From: Colwellia psychrerythraea
Lineage (GTDB): Bacteria; Pseudomonadota; Gammaproteobacteria; Enterobacterales; Alteromonadaceae
Assembly: GCF_000764225.1 (NCBI RefSeq)
Contig: NZ_JQED01000042.1
Coordinates: 124,001-188,000 of the forward strand
DNA length: 64,000 nt
Reading direction: 5' to 3'
The first letter of the stretch is position 1. The number at the start of each line of letters is the position of its first letter. Positions 26,488 to 34,570 of the stretch are shown here, in pieces. The notes under the pieces are model-generated. The model did no database searches. It had not been told where the DNA came from and saw only the letters and a program-made list of their open reading frames with translations. A program made the translations under genes and the position numbers.

Positions 26488-26512
26488 AACCCTCCTCGAG
26501 AGGGTTTTTTTT
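26488..26512 (+). terminator. Terminator of the PEP-CTERM gene
   Basis: A 7-bp GC-rich stem (AACCCTC / GAGGGTT) with a 5-base loop is followed by eight T residues, 17 bases after the stop. Confidence 0.9.
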
Positions 26513-26738
26513 ACCTTTAATTAGTCGAGTAATACGAAAAATCAGATTGCACTCAAGTGGCAAAGAGGACTAATTACTGTGATAAATTCGTGTATAAATT
26601 TGGTCTCCTTTGTGCGCTAAGCTGACACTAGTAATTAATCTTTTTCCCTATATTATTCTAATGAATAAATCATGTGAGTTACTGATTGGTCTCAGTAATA
26701 AACTGAGTTGCCGATAAAACACCTGTAACAATAGAATA

Positions 26739-27737
26739 TTGAGATATGTATGCAAAATAAGAAAATCAAAAAAAAATCAACATTATGTACCAAAATCTCA
26801 TTTGAAAAGGTTCACTATAGGTGGAGAAAAATCTTTACTTTGGACTTTTGATAAAGACTATGGCGAATTCGAAAAATTAACATCTTCTATTAAGAAAATT
26901 TGTGCTGAAGATTATTATTACTACCAAGTAACACCTGATAAGGAAATTGATCATATAGCTCTTGAAGACAGTATTTCAGAGGTTGAAACTATCGGTAATA
27001 ACATTATTGATAAAGTTTTAGCTTCACGCTTTATGCCTTATGTATCCATTTCAGGTATTGAACGAGGAGAATTAGCATTCTATATTGCGTTACTGTTATT
27101 TCGAGGACCTTCTTTTCGTGATGGAGTCACTGAAACATATGGGGGAATTGTTAAAAATATACTCCACCAAATTTGGGATAAATCCAATCCACCCGATGCG
27201 TTGCAAAAATTAGTGAAGAAGAATGGATTGTCAAACGTAATTAACGTAGATATTAATTCGACAGTAAGTTTGGATCACATGTTAAATTTAGCAAATTTGT
27301 CAGCGCAAGAGTTTCTAAAAAAAGAATGGGTGTTAGTAAACGCTCCAGATGGAGTAAACTTTATCACAGGAGATGTTCCTGTGGTTTTCTACCCTTATCA
27401 ATCAGGGGTCGGTAATATTGGCCCAGCACATAAGTCAGCTGAGATCTTATATCCAATAAGTAAAAGCACGGCTCTTATACTTTCTCCTTCGGCTCGGCCG
27501 AAGGAGTGGATTGTTATTGGCCAATATAGTGATTCTCTATTGCAAGAAATAAACAAGAAAGTAAGTAAAGCAGCTTTAAGGTATATTTATTGTTCTGACA
27601 GGTTTGAGTGGTTAAAAGGTTTTAACTTAAATAGTGGAGAAGGTCAGCGGGTAGTATCCAGTGCAGGTTCAAAAGGCATTAATATTGTGAAAAATCCTTG
27701 GAAACGTAAAAGTAATAAGCCAATCAAGCAGGACTAA
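26739..27737 (+). CDS. DUF4238 family protein (start region may be frameshifted)
   Basis: About 330 residues with the DUF4238 N-terminal signature NQHYVPKSHLKRF, then acid-rich and helical regions and a conserved-looking FITGDVPVVFYP. The function is unknown. The reading frame starts from a TTG at 26739, an unusual start without a Shine-Dalgarno. An ATG at 26750 would give a natural N-terminus MQNKKIKK, but a run of nine A residues (26768-26776) puts it out of frame; with eight A residues the ATG would join the DUF4238 frame. So this may be a frameshift, a slippage site or an error. It looks like an accessory gene. Confidence 0.7.
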   Translation: MRYVCKIRKSKKNQHYVPKSHLKRFTIGGEKSLLWTFDKDYGEFEKLTSSIKKICAEDYYYYQVTPDKEIDHIALEDSISEVETIGNNIIDKVLASRFMPYVSISGIERGELAFYIALLLFRGPSFRDGVTETYGGIVKNILHQIWDKSNPPDALQKLVKKNGLSNVINVDINSTVSLDHMLNLANLSAQEFLKKEWVLVNAPDGVNFITGDVPVVFYPYQSGVGNIGPAHKSAEILYPISKSTALILSPSARPKEWIVIGQYSDSLLQEINKKVSKAALRYIYCSDRFEWLKGFNLNSGEGQRVVSSAGSKGINIVKNPWKRKSNKPIKQD

Positions 27738-27784
27738 AAACAGTTTGAAAGATTACGCTTCACATTTTTAGCAAACAATTTTTA

Positions 27785-27804
27785 GCCTCTTATTGAGGCG
27801 TTTT
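27785..27804 (+). terminator. Small hairpin after the DUF4238 gene
   Basis: A 5-bp stem GCCTC/GAGGC with a 5-base loop is followed by GTTTT. It is short, so only weak support. Confidence 0.4.
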
Positions 27805-27876
27805 CGAGACAAAATCTAATCCTAAGTATTGTTTGGCGCTTATTACCTAATCTCTCGAATGTGGCATTAGTGAATA

Positions 27877-28536
27877 TTATACATACCAATAAATCATTAA
27901 AAAGTGGCAAGTGACACCGCCTAAAACAAAAAGGTGCCAAATAGCATGAGTGTATGGCACTGTTTTTTTGACATAGAAAAACACCCCAAGTGTGTAAATC
28001 AGACCACCTAAGGCCAGCAAACCAATGGCTTGCTCAGGTAACTTTTCATATAACTCACCTAGCATTCCTAATGAAATAAAGCCCATTCCTAAATAGGTGG
28101 CCAAAGACGTTTTTTTGTATTTATTGCCAAATTTAATTTTGAACAGTATACCGAATAAGGCAAATAGCCAAATAAAAGCCAGCAAAGTATAACCAAGCGG
28201 CCCTGCTAAGGTGATAGCTAACAGTGGCGTATAAGTGCCTGCAATAAGTAAATAGATTGCGCAGTGATCTAGCAGCTTAAATAATTGTTTAACCTGCTTA
28301 TTCGTTAAACTATGGTAAAGAGTTGAAGCGAGAAAAAGCAGAATGCCACTGGTGGCGAAAATACTAAAACTAACGATTCGGCTAAATTCACCATGGCTAT
28401 TTTTCAATAATAAAAATAGTGCGATGAAACTTAACAATAAGCCTAAAGCATGGCTGAGCACATTGAGCTTTTCTTCATTTTGACTGTAGGGAGCTGGCGT
28501 AGTGGTGGCAGAAGAGTTGTCTTTCGGATCAGTCAT
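27877..28536 (-). CDS. Hemolysin III / PAQR family membrane protein
   Basis: About 219 residues from the Met at 28536 (the 20 residues before it look non-coding). It has seven predicted membrane helices with the family residues: NVLSHALGLLL in helix 1, a Ser/His pair in LYHSL, and the closing HAIWHLFVLGG, whose His residues bind zinc in PAQR proteins. The bacterial HlyIII group is of uncertain physiological role; hydrolase activity on membrane lipids has been proposed for the superfamily. It follows the EF-hand gene on the same strand with a hairpin between them. Confidence 0.88.
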   Translation of the reverse strand: MTDPKDNSSATTTPAPYSQNEEKLNVLSHALGLLLSFIALFLLLKNSHGEFSRIVSFSIFATSGILLFLASTLYHSLTNKQVKQLFKLLDHCAIYLLIAGTYTPLLAITLAGPLGYTLLAFIWLFALFGILFKIKFGNKYKKTSLATYLGMGFISLGMLGELYEKLPEQAIGLLALGGLIYTLGVFFYVKKTVPYTHAIWHLFVLGGVTCHFLMIYWYV

Positions 28537-28620
28537 AATGAGCTGCTTTATTAAGTTTAGTGTGCGAACGTACGCCGAGTGTCGATATAACACCAAACAA
28601 AGTAAAGATAGAGATTATCT

Positions 28621-28644
28621 AAGGCTAAAGTGGTTTTTAGCCTT
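28621..28644 (-). terminator. Hairpin between the EF-hand and HlyIII genes
   Basis: A perfect 9-bp stem (AAGGCTAAA / TTTAGCCTT) lies 26 bases after the EF-hand stop. No strong T tail. Confidence 0.45.
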
Positions 28645-28669
28645 GGTATCAAAGTTGAGCAGACTTTAA

Positions 28670-28888
28670 TTAAAGTGCTAACTCAATAACCATATCTTTT
28701 AGCTCATCTTTAGAGATAGAATTGCTGTGATTCTTATCAAAGCGATTGAAAATGGTTTCGCACATACGAATACCCTTGTCTTGCAATAAAACATCAATTA
28801 GCTCAACAAATTCAGAACGACTTATCACACCGTCTTTATCTTCATCAAACACTTCAAATAATTCATCTACCCACTGATTTAAGTCCAT
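28670..28888 (-). CDS. Small EF-hand calcium-binding protein
   Basis: The 72-residue protein has two EF-hand loops of 12 residues: DEDKDGVISRSE with canonical Asp/Glu ligands, and DKNHSNSISKDE, in which Gly at position 6 is replaced by Asn but most ligands remain. The helices flanking each loop are regular. It would bind one or two Ca2+ in the cytoplasm, since no signal peptide is seen. A GGGG-containing Shine-Dalgarno precedes the ATG. Its role is unknown; proteins of this sort are common in marine gammaproteobacteria. Confidence 0.85.
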   Translation of the reverse strand: MDLNQWVDELFEVFDEDKDGVISRSEFVELIDVLLQDKGIRMCETIFNRFDKNHSNSISKDELKDMVIELAL

Positions 28889-29102
28889 ATAAAACCCCGC
28901 TACTCATTTAAAAAAGATATAACTAAACCATATCGCTTATTCAGTCATTTGGGAATGGCTATTTCAACTTTTTTAGTTGTGTGATGGATAAAGTAGCGAT
29001 TTGTTTACTTATTGATTGCTTATTAACTTTATTTTAAGTTTTCTGTAATAAATGATTAAACCCTCAGACTAACTGTCCAATGCTTTATTAAGGAAAGATG
29101 TA

Positions 29103-30545
29103 ATGAATATGATGTGGAAAAACCTTTTAGCACTAAGTTTGTTGTCATTAACGACAATGAGTTGGGCAAATGATTATAAATTAACGTTAGAAAACTGCCA
29201 TTTAGGTGAAATACGCTCACAAGTAAAGTGTGGAAATCTTGAGGTGCCAGAAAATTATCAGCAAGCTGATGGGGATAAAATATCGATTAATTTTGCTGTG
29301 TTGCCTGCTATCGATAACAGTGAATACAAAGCACCGCTAATGTTTTTAGCGGGTGGACCCGGTCAAGCGGCGGTCGAGTTAGCAACAGGATTAAATCGGG
29401 TATTTAGAGAAGTACGTAAAACCCGTGACATTATTCTTGTCGATCAACGCGGTACAGGTGAAAGCAGTGCTTTATCATGTGATTTTGAGGCGGTTGATAA
29501 TGTCTATAGCTCTCTGCCTGATGCGCTGAGCCCAAAAGACGTTAAAGATTGTGTTGCCCAATTTAAGGGCGATGTAACCCAGTATAATTCAGAAAATGCG
29601 ATTCGGGATTTTGATGCGATTCGTTCAGCATTAGGTCATGAAAAGCTGAATATTTATGGCGGTTCATACGGCACCCGTGCTGGCTTGGTTTACATGCGCA
29701 TGTTTCCTCAGTCGCTCGAAAGTGTGGTATTAGATTCGGTTGGCCCTATTGAAGTGCCTATTGGCATGTTTGGTCTAAGTGGTGCGCGATCTTTTGAACT
29801 CTTGCTTGAAAACTGCAAAAACAGTGAGTCTTGTCATAAAGCTTTTCCTAATTTGGCCGAAGAATTTCAGACGGTAAAAGCACGATTAGCTAAAGAGGTG
29901 GTAAGCATTGATATCTTGCATCCCCGTTTAGGCACCCCGACAAAATTGGTTATTGATGACACTAAATTTACTGGTAACTTACGTTTTCAGCTCTACGGTA
30001 TGGAAGGGCGTTCTATGGTGCCATTGGTTATACATCAAGCTTTTTTAGGAAACTTTCAGCCACTCATCGGCTTAATGGCACGTACAGAGGGGGAGCAACT
30101 CGTTTATAACGGCTTACTTTTCAATATTGTCTGTAATGAAGACATACCAAGGGTATCAGAAGCAGATAAAGCTAGTGATGCGGGCAATAACTTTGATGGC
30201 AAAGATAGTCAGTTAGCATGGGATATGGTTTGCCCATTCTTCCCTAAATACCGCCCGAGTGAAGACTTTTACCAAAGTGTTACCGCCGATATTCCAACCT
30301 TGATTTTATCAGGTAATTTAGATCCTGTGACACCACCAAGTAATGGTGAATATTCAGCGAACTCATTACCTAATAGTCATCATATTGTTGTTGAGAATGC
30401 TTCACATACGGTGGCAATGAGTACCTGTGCTAGCGATATTATTAATGAGTTTTTAACCAGTAAAACGCCGAAAGCACTCGACGAATCGTGTTTAACAGAC
30501 ATCCCTCAAGAAACTTTTATGACCAGTGTTAATGGCATTCAATAA
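29103..30545 (+). CDS. Exported alpha/beta hydrolase (TAP-like/proline iminopeptidase-like)
   Basis: The 480-residue protein has a signal peptide (cleavage near SWA-NDY) and an alpha/beta hydrolase domain. The oxyanion region is FLAGGPGQA, the QRGTGES motif is that of prolyl-aminopeptidase-like enzymes, and the triad is Ser188 (GGSYGT), Asp407 (GNLDPVTPP) and His435 (ASHTV). The C-terminal segment matches the TAP-like domain of tripeptidyl aminopeptidases. It should cleave small peptides from N-termini in the periplasm. It lies 55 bases upstream of the ABC transporter genes, close enough for read-through. Confidence 0.9.
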   Translation: MNMMWKNLLALSLLSLTTMSWANDYKLTLENCHLGEIRSQVKCGNLEVPENYQQADGDKISINFAVLPAIDNSEYKAPLMFLAGGPGQAAVELATGLNRVFREVRKTRDIILVDQRGTGESSALSCDFEAVDNVYSSLPDALSPKDVKDCVAQFKGDVTQYNSENAIRDFDAIRSALGHEKLNIYGGSYGTRAGLVYMRMFPQSLESVVLDSVGPIEVPIGMFGLSGARSFELLLENCKNSESCHKAFPNLAEEFQTVKARLAKEVVSIDILHPRLGTPTKLVIDDTKFTGNLRFQLYGMEGRSMVPLVIHQAFLGNFQPLIGLMARTEGEQLVYNGLLFNIVCNEDIPRVSEADKASDAGNNFDGKDSQLAWDMVCPFFPKYRPSEDFYQSVTADIPTLILSGNLDPVTPPSNGEYSANSLPNSHHIVVENASHTVAMSTCASDIINEFLTSKTPKALDESCLTDIPQETFMTSVNGIQ

Positions 30546-30600
30546 AGCACTTGTATTCGTAGCACGAGCAAGGAAATAACTATGTTTGAAGGAAAAAATA

Positions 30601-31356
30601 ATGATAGAAGTAAATAATTTACATAAAAGCTTTATTGATAAAAAAGACAAGAAGAATACCGTAAAAGCGCTTGATGGACTTTCTTTTACCGCAAAAGATG
30701 GTGAAATTACCGGCATTTTAGGTCCAAATGGTGCCGGAAAAACAACGTGTTTACGCACCTTATATGGTCTGTTATCAGCAGATGAAGGTTTTGCTACCAT
30801 CGATGGTATTAGCGTGACGGATGAACCACTTGCGGCACGTGCAAGATTAGGTATTTTTCCCGATAAGTTTGGTTTGTATGAGCGCCTTACCGCTTATGAG
30901 CAAATCGACTATTTTGCTAGCCTTCATGGCATGTCAGGGAAATCTAAAAAACAAGCGATAGAACAAGTGATTGATGATTTAGAATTAGCTGATTTAGCGC
31001 ACCGAAAAACGGTAGGCTTTTCTCAAGGGCAACGCATGAAAGTGACGTTAGCTCAGGCGTTAGTACACCAGCCGCAAAACTTTGTACTTGATGAGCCTAC
31101 TCGTGGTTTAGATGTAATGAGTACCCGAATTTTGCGGAATCATTTAGCTAAATTTAAAGCAAAAGGGCACTGTATTTTGTTTTCATCGCACGTCATGCAG
31201 GAGGTTGCAGCTTTATGTGATCGAGTCATCATTGTTGCCAATGGCACGTTGGCTGCTCAAGGAACTCCACAAGAGTTATGTGAGTTAGCAGGTGAGCAGA
31301 ATTTAGAAGAAGCTTTTGTTAAATTAATTGGTTCAGATGAAGGGGTAGCGGCATAA
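30601..31356 (+). CDS. natA: ABC transporter ATP-binding protein, NatA-like
   Basis: From the ATG at 30601 (GAAGGA Shine-Dalgarno; the TTG at 30586 is rejected) this is about 251 residues. It has Walker A GPNGAGKTT, the signature FSQGQRMKV in place of LSGGQ, Walker B NFVLDEPTRGLD and the switch His in LFSSHVMQE. The sequence resembles NatA, the ATPase of the NatAB Na+ exporter of Bacillus and relatives. It is translationally coupled to the permease: its TAA shares an A with the permease ATG. Substrate Na+ is inferred from family resemblance. Confidence 0.88.
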   Translation: MIEVNNLHKSFIDKKDKKNTVKALDGLSFTAKDGEITGILGPNGAGKTTCLRTLYGLLSADEGFATIDGISVTDEPLAARARLGIFPDKFGLYERLTAYEQIDYFASLHGMSGKSKKQAIEQVIDDLELADLAHRKTVGFSQGQRMKVTLAQALVHQPQNFVLDEPTRGLDVMSTRILRNHLAKFKAKGHCILFSSHVMQEVAALCDRVIIVANGTLAAQGTPQELCELAGEQNLEEAFVKLIGSDEGVAA

Positions 31357-32531
31357 TGAGTCATGATTTAATCCAGTTAAAAGCATTAGTGATAAAAGAG
31401 TACCGAGAAGCTTTTCGCGATAAGCGTGCGCTGATGGTTGCTTTGATGATGGCTATTTTAGCGCCTATCGGCATTATGGTGATGTCAAAGATCATGATCG
31501 AAAAATTGGTGGATGAGCCGCCTGTTTATATAAAGTTTATTGGCACTGAACACGCACCTAAATTAATAAAGCATTTTGCAGACAGTAATTTATTAGATTT
31601 TGCCGATGCTCCAAAAGATGAGCAGGCAACGTGGGCACAACGTAATATCACTATTGAAATTCCAACCGATTATGCAACAGATATGGCAGAAGGAAAGCCA
31701 ATAAAATTGCATTTACAAGCTGACTTTACTGATAAAGCTGTTCAGCCTCCAGTAAGAAGGATTAACAATGCGGTGCGTAACTTTTCGATGGCCATTGGTT
31801 ATAAACGGTTACTACTTCGTGGCGTAGATGTGCGGCTATTGAACCCTGTTAAATTAGTTGAACAAGATACGGCAAAGCCTGACGCAACCTTTATGCTAAT
31901 TTCTATGATGCTTGGTATTTATTTAATGTTAGCTGCATTTATGTCTGGTTTATCAGTCGCTATTGATTCGAGCGCTGGTGAGCGTGAGCGTAATGTGCTT
32001 GAAATGTTGCTTTGCCAACCCGTGAGTACAATGAAAATAGTACTAGCGAAACTGATAAGTGCTTCAACAGTGGCAGTCATTGGTGTATTACTTATATTGA
32101 TACTTACCTCGGTTTCAGTGGGCTTCGTTGACTTAACAAAAATAGGTGCAACCTTTAGTTTAGATATGTCGACTGCTGCGGTTTTGTTGTTATTACTATT
32201 ACCTATTTGTTTCTTTGCATCAGCTTGTCAATTATTCGTGGCTTTTCAAACAAAGAGTTTTAAAGAAGCACAATCGACGGTAGGCATACTTATTGGTATT
32301 CCTGCTTTCATCCCTTTTGTCATTTCTATGATGGATGATCGACCTCAGTGGCTAAATTGGCTGCCAATTGCAGGTCAATCTATGATGATTGAAAATATCT
32401 TTAAAGGTGTTGACGTTGATTGGCTAGCCGTTTTTGCGACCAGTGGCGTGACTATTGCTATCACGGTTGCTTTAGTTTTAGCCTTAGCTAGAAAACTGCA
32501 ATCAGAAAAAGTAGTGATGGCATTAAGTTAA
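31356..32531 (+). CDS. natB: ABC transporter permease, NatB-like
   Basis: The 391-residue protein has one N-terminal membrane helix, a large extracytoplasmic domain (about residues 40-165) and five or six C-terminal helices, the ABC-2 pattern. The motif DSSAGERERNVLEMLLCQPVS is characteristic of NatB-type permeases. With the preceding ATPase it should form a complete exporter. The start overlaps the previous stop codon by one base, so the two are made together. Na+ export would fit a marine bacterium but the cargo is not proven by sequence. Confidence 0.85.
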   Translation: MSHDLIQLKALVIKEYREAFRDKRALMVALMMAILAPIGIMVMSKIMIEKLVDEPPVYIKFIGTEHAPKLIKHFADSNLLDFADAPKDEQATWAQRNITIEIPTDYATDMAEGKPIKLHLQADFTDKAVQPPVRRINNAVRNFSMAIGYKRLLLRGVDVRLLNPVKLVEQDTAKPDATFMLISMMLGIYLMLAAFMSGLSVAIDSSAGERERNVLEMLLCQPVSTMKIVLAKLISASTVAVIGVLLILILTSVSVGFVDLTKIGATFSLDMSTAAVLLLLLLPICFFASACQLFVAFQTKSFKEAQSTVGILIGIPAFIPFVISMMDDRPQWLNWLPIAGQSMMIENIFKGVDVDWLAVFATSGVTIAITVALVLALARKLQSEKVVMALS

Positions 32532-32579
32532 GCTGATTGCCAAGCCATGGGAAGCCTGTTTATTCATGTGGTTTGGCTT

Positions 32580-32768
32580 TATACCCGTTACTAATCAAAG
32601 AGCAGAATTTCAGTAGGAAGTAAAACCGTCTGCAGGCAAGGAAAATAATGTAAGTATAACCACTCCATGGTTTGATTATCTAACGCCGTTTAAAGCGATT
32701 TTAAGCCCATCAAAGAAGTGAACTTGCTCAAGCATTTTGAAATCGACATCTTAATGATAATGGGTATA
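32580..32768. mobile_element. MITE-like repeat, 189 bp, TATACCC ends
   Basis: The left end TATACCCGTTACTAAT and the inverted right end TATACCCATTATCATT agree at 12 of 16 bases. There is no coding frame inside. It fills most of the gap between natB and the sigma factor gene. The ends share TATACCC with the palindrome at 17230, hinting at one family. Confidence 0.5.
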
Positions 32769-32810
32769 TCACGAGATTGATGATAAAATGACTACCTCAC
32801 AGTAAATATT

Positions 32811-33437
32811 ATGTTAAATTTAAGTAAATTAATCATAACGAAAGCAGACATTTTTTATGCCACCGTGCAGAGAATAGACTGTCAGGAAAACGTATTGGAT
32901 TGTTATTCAGTAGAGCCACAGGTTGTGGATCACCAAGTCGTATTTACCCAGTGGATGTCAGAGCATGAAAAGTTACTGCGTCATATCATAACTGGCTTTG
33001 AAGCAAAGGCTGCTATTCAAGATGAGTTATTTCAAGAGATAGCATTAAACATTTGGCGTGCTTTACCTAAATTTCGTCAAGACTCTGCGGTAAAAACCTT
33101 TGTTGCACGTATTGCTCATAATGTCTTAGCGACGCACGTTGCAAAAGCGGTTAAAACGATTAAAGCGGATCAAGATTTAAGTAATATTAGTGTGGAAGTT
33201 GAAAAAGATGAGCGTCAGCCGACTCCCTACCAATCACTTAACCGAAGTCAACGACAACAGAAGCTAGCCGCAGCTATTCGCCAGTTAAAACTTGAGCAAC
33301 AGCAGGTGATCATACTTGCATTAGAAGGCATGAGTTACCAAGAAATAGCGGAGATTTTAGCCATTACAACAAACCTTGTTGGTGTACGATTACAGCGTGC
33401 TAAACAAGCATTAGCTAAAATGTTGGAGGCCTTATGA
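32811..33437 (+). CDS. Sigma-70 family (ECF-like) RNA polymerase sigma factor
   Basis: The protein contains sigma region 2 (FEAKAAIQDELFQEIALNIWRALPKFRQDSAVKTFVARIAHN) and region 4 (EGMSYQEIAEILAITTNLVGVRLQRAKQALAK), the minimum of an ECF sigma factor. The frame can open at ATG 32811, but the first 38-48 residues look non-conserved; a GTG at 32925 or ATG at 32955 may be the real start. None has a strong Shine-Dalgarno. It overlaps the next gene by 4 bases (ATGA), so the pair is coupled. Targets are unknown. Confidence 0.85.
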   Translation: MLNLSKLIITKADIFYATVQRIDCQENVLDCYSVEPQVVDHQVVFTQWMSEHEKLLRHIITGFEAKAAIQDELFQEIALNIWRALPKFRQDSAVKTFVARIAHNVLATHVAKAVKTIKADQDLSNISVEVEKDERQPTPYQSLNRSQRQQKLAAAIRQLKLEQQQVIILALEGMSYQEIAEILAITTNLVGVRLQRAKQALAKMLEAL

Positions 33438-34081
33438 GTAAAGATAAATTGTCTGGAAATTATAAAAATTATCAAGGCGCTCACGAAGAAACTGATTCTG
33501 CCTCGAGTAGTCAGTCAGAACTGTCGAATGTGCTTGATGAACAATGGCTCAGCCTTAGCCAAGATTGGCAAAGTCAGCCTTATGAAAAAACAGATATTCA
33601 AGCTTTATTAGTACAAACTAAAAAACGTACTTTGTTAGCAAAATCTTTATTAGTGATTGATGTTGTTGCTACGCTAGGGCTAATCATTGCACTATTAGTT
33701 GGCCTATATCAAGGTGATTGGGGAAGGGCAACTATTACTTACCTTGCATTTGGAGCAATAACCTCAGTTGTCTTTGTTTATTATGAAATTAAAATACGTT
33801 TACGTATCTGGCAGCACAGTTGTGATAGTCCTGATAAAGCAGTTGCTAATGCTATTGCAGGCGTCGAATCGTCAATTAAATATATTAAACTAATTAAGCT
33901 GTCGTGTTGGTTATTGTTTCCTGCAGTTAATTGGTACCTCTACGCCATGATTGGTGAATCAGAAAAGTCACCTTGGCCGCCTTATTTGATTATTAATATT
34001 ATCATAGTCAGTTTGTGGTTGGTCAGTCATTGGTTCCATATAAAACGCACAAAGGAATTGAGCCAACTTAGCTTAATTTAG
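33434..34081 (+). CDS. Membrane protein coupled to the sigma factor, possible anti-sigma
   Basis: The 215-residue protein has a soluble N-terminal region of about 75 residues, rich in Ser/Gln/Glu, followed by four predicted membrane helices (about 77-95, 105-123, 155-173 and 185-203). The start overlaps the sigma gene stop (ATGA). By position it is a candidate anti-sigma factor, with the N-terminal region facing the cytoplasm, but no zinc-binding HxxxCxxC motif is seen, so it is not a standard ZAS protein. The family is not recognised beyond that. Confidence 0.6.
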   Translation: MSKDKLSGNYKNYQGAHEETDSASSSQSELSNVLDEQWLSLSQDWQSQPYEKTDIQALLVQTKKRTLLAKSLLVIDVVATLGLIIALLVGLYQGDWGRATITYLAFGAITSVVFVYYEIKIRLRIWQHSCDSPDKAVANAIAGVESSIKYIKLIKLSCWLLFPAVNWYLYAMIGESEKSPWPPYLIINIIIVSLWLVSHWFHIKRTKELSQLSLI

Positions 34082-34570
34082 TCATGTTTTCTCTAGCAAT
34101 AGAGGCATTAATATAATTTTTATCTTTGCGCAGTCAAGTCTATGATCACTTCCGTTAATCAATATGATCACTAATAATGGATCTGCCTTGTTAGTGCTTA
34201 AATAGCATAACTTTGCCCCATTAATAATTTGAGTTTTCTTCGTCTTGTTGTTTATAATTCGGTTATTTGTTTGACATCCTGTTTTAAATTCGTTGTAACT
34301 TGCTTTTTTATTAGTTATAGTCTGTTTGCTTGCTTTAGTGAAAACTTTTATTGTGCTGTTAAGTTCAGTAGCTTAACAACTTACGCTATAAAAGAGTGCG
34401 AAATGCACTAAGGCTAGCCCGTTTTGCCGTGTACATACAGGCAAAAATCAGGCAAAATACTGCCACTAATTTTTGTGTGTCCAAGTTACTTGACTAAGTT
34501 AATAAGTTTTCTCAGTCGTTAACTAGGACACCGTTTGCAGCCTTGGGCTGAAATACTTAAGGAATAAAAC
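34082..34570. promoter_or_regulatory. Long glyA upstream region with hairpin
   Basis: A 489-base gap. A hairpin TTTTGCC-N11-GGCAAAA at 34422-34446 (inner TGTA/TACA can extend it) is followed by a second GGCAAAA copy at 34451-34457. A short CAGCC-TTG-GGCTG hairpin lies near the ribosome-binding site. No known riboswitch was recognised. A 60-codon frame at 34229-34411 is Cys/Phe-rich without a Shine-Dalgarno and is probably not a gene. glyA has an AAGGA site at 34558-34562. Confidence 0.4.

Noticed and set aside
34229..34411. A 60-codon frame before glyA
   Set aside because: It has no Shine-Dalgarno, an odd Cys/Phe-rich composition and lies in a probable leader region.
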